Assembly: GCA_038049695.1 (NCBI GenBank) | Contig: CP142456.1 | Span: forward strand, 22,912,501 to 22,976,500 | Origin: Cinnamomum chago | Taxonomy: Eukaryota; Streptophyta; Magnoliopsida; Laurales; Lauraceae | DNA: 64,000 nt | Reading direction: 5' to 3' | Shown here: one piece after another, positions 55,194-64,000 of the stretch | How positions within the stretch are numbered: position 1 is the stretch's first letter | How the letters are laid out: every line of letters begins with the position of its first letter | Translations under genes and position numbers: made by a program | Notes under the pieces: model-generated | Database searches by the model: none | The model's input: only the letters and a program-made list of their open reading frames with translations | What the model was told of the DNA's origin: nothing

Positions 55194-56283
55194 CAAGGGG
55201 AGATTGGACCTTTGCTTCATTGCTTTCTTTTTGCAAGAGTCTTCAAGTGTGTCTTCAAGAGTGCTCCAAGATCAAGAACTTCTTTTCTTCTTCAAGAATC
55301 TTCAAGTTCTCATTCTTCTCCATCCATGGCTTCAAGTAAGTTTTCTTCCTTCACAAGAAACTCCATGTAGAAGTAGAAAATGTTTTTTACTTTTCTTTTC
55401 TTTTTCTTTTTTTTCTTTTTTTCTTTTTTTCTTTTTTTTTCTTTTCTTTTCCACATGTTTTCTTCTCCCTTTTCTTTTACTCGTGCTCTTTTCTTTTTTT
55501 TTTTTTCTTGCTCATGGTTTTTCTCTCTTTTTTTTCTTTTTTCTTTCTCTGATTGTATGGACAAGTCCATACAAACTTGGCCGTACTGCCACGTGGCAGT
55601 GGGCCACGGCTTGTCAGCCCAAAATTTTTTTTTTTTTGAAGAAATTTCTCTCTTTCCTCTTTTTTTTTTTTTGCTCTCCCTCTTTTTGCTCACCATGATA
55701 ATGAGGTTTATGCAATCCCTAGGTCAAGCCAACAAGATTCTTGACTTGGACAAAGTTTGATTGGTTTTGACCAAATTGGGTTGGAGTTGGTTAAACTTTG
55801 GTCAAGGTTTTCCTAGCATCTAATGCATGATGGTTTTCTTTGATGCATGATTTTTAGTAAATTGATTTGGAAGCATGATGATGCATAACTGGAAATCTTT
55901 TTCAAGTTTTGAGATTTGGAGCTCGCAGCAATGTTGAGCCCTTTCTTAGTCTTGCGTGATTTTGAGGTGCTTTGCAAGTTTTGGAGTTTGGAGCTCACAA
56001 CAATGTTGAGCCCTTCTTCAAGCTTGTGGAGATTTGAGAAGACTAACTTGATCTTGTGGCAATATTTGAGTTTAAGTCTTCTTTGAGAATGCTCATTTGA
56101 CTATGAGCTCGCAATGATGTTGAGCTCATCTTCAAGCTTCCTATCTTTTTCAGGGTGTTTCCCTTTTTTTCGGAATTGCCCTGGAACCATGCCAAAATCT
56201 CGCTTGAATTTTTTAGCAAAACTCTGTCCCTTTGGTTATGATTGATCTTTTCTTTTCTGTCCTTTGCAGGTAGTTCCTTCAGA
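55194..56283 (+). other. Leader of the mobile-domain region
   Basis: CTTCAAG-rich leader (55235-55330), then a T/C-rich low-complexity tract 55380-55690 whose Phe/Lys-rich frames are artefacts. Three copies of a GAGCTCGCAGCAATGTTGAG block follow at about 55920, 55990 and 56105. A CTTTGCAG acceptor at about 56270 precedes the coding start. Confidence 0.5.
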
Positions 56284-58068
56284 ATGAACAAGGGCAAAGA
56301 GCCTGTTACTGATGCACCTCGCCGGTCTGCTAGGTCTCCTAATGTGGCCGTACAGCAGGCCTGGGAGAAGGTCCATTTTGTGAAGAGAAACTTGGAAGAA
56401 TGCGACTCCCTCAACCGTGATGAGATGAGACAGCGATTGATTGCTCTCAAGGTGAGGAGTTTGACAAGATTATGGTAAGCAACCGTCCCTGGGTTATAGA
56501 CGATCAGAGCATTGTGCCATGCCTTCCTTCTTCTTTGGCGATGCAGTCCCTAACGACTTGACATACCAAAGAAGGTGTTTTCAATTCTCTTACACGGTAG
56601 ATGGTGAGGAGAGAACTATTTCTACCCTGTCGACCTTTGATCGCACTATATCGATCATGAGTCTTTCTCCCACATGCCCTAAAAGGGAAGATCCTCCGAG
56701 CTGGGTGAAGAGGACCAATGTGATCAAGACCGAGGTTTTTCTTGGCGGTCCTTCCGGTTATGCAGAGAAGTTGCATGTTCACATGGACATGTTTATGCCA
56801 GCCAGTGGCTACTAGGGTTCTGATCATCCACCGTTCGATTTGAGACCGGTGGGCCTTGGCATTTTTCAGGGTGAGGACAACAATTGGGTGAAGCCTTTTC
56901 GACTTCATGGCCGTTTCAACGCTAACTCAAGCTGGGAGTCAAGGACTGATCACATCCTGCAGGTTGGCGGGGCTATTCTGAAAGAGGCCGAGATCTTCGA
57001 TGCGGTTCGCGCTTTCCGGCAGACCGTGGTTTTCTCTGATAAAGCCTTCATGGCTATGTTGGAGTCATTCCTTCCACAAACCAACACCTTCATTGTTACG
57101 AATGGTGAGATTGGTTTTTCTTTGAAGGAATTGAGCGCCATAACCGGGCTGCCTGTCTTAGGCAAACTTTATAAGGAGTTCATGCCTATTGACAGCGTCC
57201 TTGAGGAGCAGTCTGAGGAGTTCAGACTTTTGTACTTTCAGCTTGTCGCCTTCTATGACTTTTTAAAGGAGAAGGAGGGCTCGAAAATCAGGTCCAATAG
57301 TTGGAGGAGTTTTGGCTCTTTGTTCCCCAACTTCTTTGACGGTAGAGAGCCTTCTGATAGCACGACCTAGGAAGCCAGAGCTAAGACTCCGGGTTTGAAG
57401 AAGACTTTTGTCACGCGAGAAGACTTGAAGGACTTCTTCATGAGCACAAGTGCCATTTGTTCTGACATTGTGCTGCAGAGGGATCTCGCTGTTTACCTCA
57501 CTTACTGGCTAAGTGAGGCTGTTTTTGCTGGAGGAGATGGAACGTACATTAGGCCAAGATTGGGTAGTCTTCAGTGAAGCTTTCTCCAGGTTTGCAGAAG
57601 AAGGCTTTTGATTTTGGTGTCTCCCGTGATTCCACCAGCGCAGGGTCAGGAAGACACTATTCTTTCACCAACGCAGAGAAGATGTGGCTTTTTAACATAC
57701 GTGTTGGTACGATGGTGTACCGTAGACATCTTTTTGTTGATATCCAGCCGTATGTCCCCTCGCGTTTTGCACTGCAGTTGGGCTTCTCTCAAGGCGTTGT
57801 TGGAGTGCCTTCGAGCATGGTGAAGCGTTTCGGAGGTTTGCAGGATGGGAGGAATGCATGGGCCTTTTATAGTGCAGAGGACACTACCACCATGATTTCT
57901 TATCCTGAGTTGCCCACTTTCCGGACTGCTGGTTTCACAAAATGGTTTGTGGAGAGCTTCTTGGTGTACTGGGGGCTTTCCAAGAAGGAGCTCGATGTCA
58001 AGCAATCTTTCTATCCGAAGGCCCGTTTTCTGATCCTTTTAGCGTTTCGGGAATTCCAGTCCTTGTAG
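56284..58068 (+). pseudogene. Plant mobile domain (PMD, aminotransferase-like) region (fossil)
   Basis: Begins MNKGKEPVTDAPRRSARSPN. Blocks include SFLPQTNTFIVTNGEIGFSL, then LPVLGKLYKEFMPI, RDLAVYLTYWLSEAVFAGGD and QPYVPSRFALQLGFSQGV. GE.GFSL..L..ITGLPVLG and the WLS...F block are hallmarks of the plant mobile domain, also present in host MAIN/MAIL1 proteins and known as an extra ORF in some Ty3/gypsy elements and MULEs. The molecular activity is not known. The region sits just left of LTR W2 and right of a TATA-bearing leader. It is broken in a few places. Whether it belongs to the W element or another mobile gene is undecided. Confidence 0.6.
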
Positions 58069-58088
58069 TTTTCCAAAATTCTAGTTTT

Positions 58089-59497
58089 TGATGCTCGAAA
58101 TCGACCGATCTCCGTCTATAACTCGGATCCGCCGTCAAGAGCATGAAATTGTCATTGATCGCTCCAAGATCGCCAACCGACTGACCAAGAAAGTACACTT
58201 TCTGTCCGACTGATCAAGAAATCGACAAGACAGATGGTACCGGCCCGCTATTAGCAATCTATGTCTGAAGTTGCATGATCATCCGACATCGATCAACATG
58301 AAGATCCATCGTCGACCATCGCAAGAAGAATTCCAAAAGACGCAACACGACCCGCGACTCTTCAAATCCCCGGCGACCACTTAATGCTGTGAATTGACCC
58401 AACTAAATGCGGTCATTAACTCATTATTTTGGACAGCCTAATCAGATTCAAGAGAATGAGAGTTACAAGTCAAAGCCATCATGGCATTAAAGCCATGAAG
58501 CTCCTCTCATCATGGAAATTAAAGGCGATTAAATGCCCATCATTCTCCATCGGCCAATCAGATTCAAGGAAAAAGGAGTTACAAAATCAAGAAATAAAAA
58601 CTTGTAATTCCTCCCATCATGGAGTTTTAAAGCCATTAATGCTCATAAACCCTCCTAAATGGCTATCAAAGGCCTATAAATAGCTAGGAAAACATTCCAA
58701 GAAGAACGGATCAGAAAAATCAGCCAGAAAGATCCCCGAACCCAAGCCCCGAAAATCAAGAAAAATCGTCCAGAATTCCCAGTAGCTTTGCTACTTTGAA
58801 GAAATTCTGCTGCAACGAACACCACAAGGTGATTGAAGTCCCTTGGGGGGCACTCCCCCCAAGGCAAAACCCTCTCTTCTCCTATTCAACATGGCCTAGA
58901 CGTAGCTTTTCAGCCCGCTTCTTCATTTTTTTATTGGATATAGGACCTTCCCTTGGTCTTTATCCTCTAAAAAAAACTGAAGTCCAAGCCAAACCAAAAG
59001 AATCAAAGCATCGCATGTTCTTATCTGAAGGACGATGGCGAAGTCCATACATGACTTGCGACCGTCGATTTGAACGAGTCCCCGCATTCTCCTGAGAAGT
59101 CAGATTCCCTTTCTCACTTTTCTGTTATATTTTGTATTTTCTTTAAGAGAAAAAAATCACAATTCTTGTCTTTCATTTTGATGAGATTTGTAAATCGGCT
59201 TTCACGGCAAAACCGCCTTTCACGGCAAACAAAATCGCCTTTCACGGCAAACAAAAAAAAACCTTGTCTCTTTTCTTAAATATATGTGCAATGGAAAGTT
59301 AGAAAAAAGATTGATTTCCTTTCTACTTGCGAAGGTGGATCTCCGGATCACCATTTCTAAATTCCAAGTAGAATAGAAAATCTGGCATACCCGTACAAAA
59401 AATGTTGATACTCGCCTTTCTCCCCTCCTTCCCTCCATTCGGCCTTTTCGGTGACCCCGGGGACGGATGGGGTGGAATGGAAGAATTGGTTCCATCA
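58089..59497 (+). mobile_element. Second-family LTR W2, probably Tat lineage (fossil)
   Basis: TGATGCTCGAAATCGACC to GAATTGGTTCCATCA, 1,409 bp, the inverted counterpart of W1. TATA box TATAAATAG at 58675-58683. Followed directly by a primer-binding-like site, so it acts as the 5' LTR of the element continuing to the right. Confidence 0.7.
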
Positions 59498-59499
59498 AG

Positions 59500-59519
59500 T
59501 TGGCATACTCGGTGGGACA
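59500..59519 (+). other. Primer-binding-like site (fossil)
   Basis: TTGGCATACTCGGTGGGACA starts two bases after the CA end of LTR W2. It resembles the TTGGC...CGGTGGGAC sites seen in Tat-lineage Ty3/gypsy elements. The tRNA is not assigned. Confidence 0.55.
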
Positions 59520-60986
59520 CGTTCATTTGAGAATATCATGCTTGGATTCTTTGGCCCTTCTTTAGTTGGTCGCCTGTGTTGAATCTTACATCTAAAAAAA
59601 ACATGTGATGGGATTTTTTGGAAATTTCTATCTTGAATCTATTTCCACTCTTTCTCATTTCAAAAAAATAAAAATAAAAAAAATCTGATTTCTCTTTTCT
59701 TGGATTCATCCTTGAAAAACTTTGATCCCTTTCCCTCCGAACTTGATAGCTTGAAGAAATGTTTGTAGCTATTGTTCATAAAGAGGAATGGGTCACCTTT
59801 TTTCTTTGGCGAGTCCCATAAGGATTAAAAAAAAAATCAATTTTCCCCTCTTTTGGACTCAAATTAGGGAAACTTTGGTTTCTTCCTTTTCGGACAATGG
59901 CTCGCGGAAATCTTTTGTAGCCAACGTTTGGATTGGGAGAGGCCATTCACTCTCTTTGATAGGTCCATTAGAGATCTTTCAAGAAAAACTTAAAAAAAAA
60001 GAGTCTAAGCTCAAACTCTTAAAAAAAAAAATCAGTTTTCTCTTTTTTGGATTCAAATTAGAGAAACTTTGGTTTCTTCCTTTTCGGACAATGGCTCGCG
60101 GAAATCGTTTGTAGCCAACGTTTGGATTGGGAGAAGTCATTTGCTCTCTTTGATAAGTCCATTAGAGTTCTTTCAAGAAAAGTTTTCAAAACAAAAAAAC
60201 AACACTAAAGTTACACCAATTGCGTTCTTTGACCAAAGTGGATCTAAGAAAAGCCTTGTCGAGAGTGTGGAGATAGCTAGACTGTTCGAGGTAAGGGTCC
60301 TCCAAACGGGTTCATTAAGTAATCCTATATTTACCTGGGGGCTGATCTATCTACTAAGGTTTCATAAGACCGAATTGGAAACCTATGTGTTCCTTTAAAA
60401 AAAAAACAAAAAAATTCAAAAAAAAAAGAGAAAGCTTTTAAAAAAAAATCGTCATTTTTGGGTTTACATCTGAGAAATCTTGGTTCCTTCCTTTTCTGAC
60501 AAAAGCTCGCGGAAATCGCTTGTAGCTTGCATTCGGATTAGAATACCATCTGCTCTCTTTTGCGAATCCAATCTCGACCTTTCAAAAAATCCCATCTCGT
60601 GTCCATTCCAAGGATGCGATTTGCAACATTTGTGCCTAGCGGTGCTAGTATGCCCTTCTTGGTCTACTGTATTCGCGACTGACACATTTGTATCTCCAAC
60701 CTTATATCATCTTACCTCGACTGAGCCTCGCTTCTCGGTAATTTGAATTGAGGTCTACAATTGATTTTAGTAGTCACTGGAATGCTCGCTCTGAGCCTCC
60801 TGTACTTGCATTCAAAACAATTGTATCCTCTATGGCTTTTTGCCTTCTTCACCTCGCTTGGACTAGGCCATGTTCCCTTGAGCGATTTGAAAAGACAAAA
60901 CCATAGTTCTTTCCCATTTATGATCACTATATTCTTGTGATTACTAATGGACGTGGTCTTGTTTCAGAAGTTTTCCAAAACTAACA
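59520..60986 (+). repeat. Leader of the second Ty3/gypsy element with long repeats (fossil)
   Basis: A block of about 140 bp (TTTGGTTTCTTCCTTTTCGG, ATGGCTCGCGGAAATC, TGTAGCCAACGTTTGGATTG, then CTCTCTTTGATA..TCCATTAGAG) occurs near 59845, 60040 and, more diverged, 60455. A remnant may lie near 59690. TTACACCAATTGCGTTCTTT at about 60212 recalls the Athila leader near 33017. No genes. Confidence 0.65.
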
Positions 60987-63900
60987 ATGGCATCTTCATT
61001 AACCATCACTTTCGATGAGAACAAGTACCAGCTCATGCTCCAAGAGAAGCATAACAAGCGCACTCATAAGCGCCCTGCTAGCTGCCGAAGCATCACCTCC
61101 CTCGGCAAATCTCAAAACACAGGGTCAACCTTTACTCCTCGGACTATCATCTTCGGGTCGCTGGGACCGTTCCCACTTCTCGTAGAGGAAACAACACTTG
61201 CTAAGAAGCAAAAGATTGCACCGCAACGTGTCACTGCCATGACACCAAGGGCGAACACAAAGAAGCCTGAAGCCCGTGGCAACCCCACGAAGCCTCAACC
61301 TGCAGAGAACCAGGTCTACCCCAAGACTTGATCCCCAAGACATTCACTAAAACAAAAGAGGTCCCGAACATCTGCAAAGCCAGCATACCTGGCCCCTCTC
61401 AAAGAAAACCGGTTCTATCCTCTTACATACATGAAGGAGGAGAAACCAGTCCCGTGCCTGATAAAGAAGGCAACCCATCATGAGCCGGCTTGCTCCTACA
61501 AGACAAAAATCAAATCATACATCACAAGGCCTCTGCAAGAACCTGTTTTACCCTGCACTCTTGCAGTTCGACCCTTTATCTCAACAGGGGCTGAACTCGC
61601 AAGATTCAAAGCTTCGCTACGACAGTTGAAGGACCGAGTCCAAATCCTGTCTATGCCCTGAAAGTCCCTAGAGGGGGGGGGGGGGGTGAATAGGGTGAGC
61701 TTCAAGTATGACCAATTTTAACTTCTTTAAATTAAACTAGTCACAAGTGGTGATTAAGTAAATAAATGCGGAAGCTTACAAAAACAATCACCACAAAGCA
61801 TGCACCATCACACAAGGATTTATAGTGGTTCAGCCTCAATGCCTACATCCACTACCGGCTTGTGATCCAACACCGCACCGGATTTCCACTATTTATGCTT
61901 TTCAATAGGCTAAGCAATAACCTTTACAATATGCTTTTCAAGGCTAAGCAATAACCTCTACATTATGCTTTTCTTAGGCTAAGCAATAACCTCTTCAACC
62001 AAAGGTTGTTATCTCTCTAATTAGTGTCTATAATACACTTGATGGAGATACAATTTATAGCTCATTACAAGGCCTCTTAATTAGGCGGATAAGAAAGTGA
62101 AAATCTACTTCACACATACACACTATGAATGCAAAGATGAATGCACAATGTGTATGTATGATGTCCTCAATCATTTTTAAAATGAAAGCTCATAAATGTA
62201 TGCCTAAGGCTTTTGAAAGTTTTAGCTCATAAAAACATTTATGATTGAGGTAAGAATGCTAATCACATGTTAAAAATAACTTGTAAAAGATATACATATG
62301 TATTCCAAACAAGTTTTGAAATTCTAAGAACAAAACATGTGATGCATAGGGATGTCAATCAAATTAACAATGTAGCTCAATATGTGTATGTTATAAGCAT
62401 AAAACATAAAAAATAGATTTGATTGAAATTAGGGGACAAATCATATGTAATTATAAATTCAACTTGAAAATGATATACCTATCAAAGCAAGGCAAGTTGT
62501 GAAACTTTAAAACAAAAGTACATATGATTTGTGAAGTTGTTGAATCCAAAACATAAGATAGATTTGAAAGTGATTTTCTTATGATGAAAAACAACAACCA
62601 TTAGATTCAACCAAGTATAGGAATCATGTTACATATAATTTCAAAGATGTTTTCATTAACATGATTTACTTAGATATACCAATTTAAGTACTACTTGGAT
62701 TGAATCAATGGTGATGCATCCAAAGCAATAAATCAATTCAAAATATAAACATGTTAAGGACACAACAAAACATAGTTTATCATGCTAGAAAAGATTTACC
62801 AAAAATTAAGCAAAGCATGACAACATATGGTTAAGGAAAGTAAAGCTTACTTAGTGATTTAACTCAATGGATCCAAGCTTTAGCTTTCCTAATGACCCCT
62901 TTCATCCTTTAGCTCATTCCCCTTTGATTGGCCTCAAAACATCTCAATGAGGGCCTTAAAATTGCTAACTTTTGACAAAGGAATGAACTAGTATTTATAG
63001 CCAAAAACAGCCCAACGGCTAGTCCCCGGTCGACCCCATGACCCCCGGGTCGACCTGGCCTTCACAACGGTCATAAAACTGACCGTTTGACAGGAGCCCC
63101 AACGGCTCTTTCCCGGTCGACCGTGCAGTGTGGCTGGTCGACCGGATCCCCTGGGCCGGTCGACTGGCCACACTGCGGGTCGACCCTGGCCTGAGACCAA
63201 AATCCCCTAAATTTGCATTTTTCAAAGTATTTTTATATGGGGACTTTTGGGTCACTGAATCAAGTTTGGAATCATGTTTTAAATCAAACTAAGATGTTTA
63301 AAAACATGAAACATAAAAAGCTTAAAATGATTTAAAAGATTTAAAACTCATAGGCTTGCTTGATTTCTAAAACTTCTTTTCAAAAACAAATGCATCCAAG
63401 TTAAAAATCAAAACATGCATAAATCAACATTTTTACAAGTCTTAAAAATAATGCATGTTTGCAATCAACATTTCAAGATTTTCTAAATCAATGCATGTGT
63501 GAAAATTCAAATGATGCTAGAGTGATAATGCATCCATCAAATTGCAATACACAAAATTCATAACATGCCCAGCTTCAAAGAAGACAGGCTTTGCTGCTGC
63601 GCTCGAGGGAGTACATTCTTCATTGCTAAAGCCCAGCCAAAGCTGACAGAAACTCAAATTGCCCGTCGTATCGATAAAAGAGACTAGAGAAGCAAAGGAC
63701 CCAGCATCCTATCCTCCAAGTATCCCAAAAATGGGTCGAAAAAGAAAGAACTGATCAAGTCGTTGCTGTCCATATGGTTGGCAAAACCAGAAGACGCCAG
63801 AAGTCAGCAACTAAACTTCATATCAGACGACTGGTGACTCACAGCATCTCCCGGACACGAAGACATCAATCTTTTACTCCTTCAAGCCAAAGACAACGGA

Positions 63901-64000
63901 GTAATCCTTCCTCAAGTTCTTCAAGAATGAGCCCCAGCTCAGTCACCAGAACGATCTCTTCGTTCGAATCACGGAGGTTGAACGTCTTGGCTACAAACTC
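60987..64000 (+). pseudogene. Gag-position coding region of the second element, split by X4 (fossil)
   Basis: The first frame begins MASSLTITFDENKYQLMLQE and is Lys/Pro/Thr-rich. A later piece has ISTGAELARFKASLRQLKDR just before the X4 insertion. Coding-like GC content resumes at 63571. Position after the leader suggests gag or an extra ORF, but no conserved capsid motif is recognised. Broken; runs off the window. Confidence 0.45.
61659..63565 (-). mobile_element. Family X solo LTR, copy X4 (fossil)
   Basis: On + it runs from TGAAAGTCCCTAGAGG to the reverse of the TGTTA end, 1,907 bp. Perfect target duplication TGCCC at 61654-61658 and 63566-63570. A run of 14 G lies near 61673-61686. GTCGAC palindromes lie at 63029-63036, 63048-63055, 63115-63122, 63137-63144 and near 63157 and 63178; the TATA box is on - near 62992-62999. 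Confidence 0.88.

Noticed and set aside
55204-55760. Phe-rich and Lys-rich frames of 126-164 codons
   Set aside because: Produced by the T/C-rich tract 55380-55690 on either strand; not coding.
51419-59497. Giant DNA transposon or Polinton-like element with 1.41-kb terminal inverted repeats
   Set aside because: The arms have TG/CA ends and TATA boxes, and one is followed by a primer-binding-like site, so they are LTRs in opposite orientation; no capsid, polymerase or packaging genes are present.

Overview
This is nuclear DNA from a flowering plant, apparently from a gene-poor, heterochromatin-like tract. The evidence is the mix of plant-specific mobile elements: a CACTA (En/Spm) element with TNP2 and TNPA-type genes, a MULE carrying an ULP1-type protease, a hAT relic, Ty3/gypsy elements of the Athila and probably Tat lineages, large solo LTRs, MITEs and a probable tRNA-derived SINE. 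AT-rich spacers and GT-AG introns fit. I see no intact host gene, tRNA, rRNA, CRISPR array or prokaryotic feature. The species cannot be named from the sequence alone.

Layout. 1-5.03 kb: AT-rich spacer with a foldback repeat, two related MITEs, a SINE-like stretch and a deleted hAT element. 5.27-6.67 kb: a truncated MULE-like end with minisatellites. 6.79-7.67 kb: a piece of an Athila-type LTR. 7.68-17.32 kb: a MULE with two convergent genes, an ULP-protease gene on + (split by a 2.36-kb solo LTR) and the transposase on -; its right end is lost. 17.32-18.11 kb: the left part of a solo LTR of family X, fused to a truncated Athila LTR.

18.11-51.41 kb is one Athila element of about 10.8 kb, swollen to 33 kb by nested insertions. 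A 12.9-kb CACTA element (18193-31110, TSD GAC) sits in its 5' LTR. A family X solo LTR (33309-37959), itself split by a 2.96-kb solo LTR Y (33709-36665), sits in its leader. An Athila-type solo LTR (41163-43827, TSD ATGCT) sits in the reverse transcriptase region. Another X copy (45042-47241, TSD CGGAC) sits in the integrase region. The 3' LTR (49801-51407) still shows the empty CACTA target site.

51.42-64 kb holds fossils of a second Ty3/gypsy family, probably Tat-like. Two 1.41-kb LTRs in opposite orientation (51419-52829 and 58089-59497) flank a repeat-rich non-coding tract and a plant-mobile-domain coding region (56284-58068). The right LTR is followed by a primer-binding-like site, a repeated leader, a gag-position coding region and a fourth X copy (61659-63565, TSD TGCCC).

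The items most worth a second look are: short palindromes just upstream of the TATA box in all four X LTRs, whose core differs between copies (GTCGAC versus GTTAAC), with a similar GATCGATC cluster in Y; a 14-copy, about 178-bp tandem array carrying a hairpin inside the CACTA element; a six-copy, about 147-bp repeat beside the mobile-domain region; and a dispersed ATCTGAGTTT motif filling the MULE introns. Retroelement coding regions are described only as fossils.
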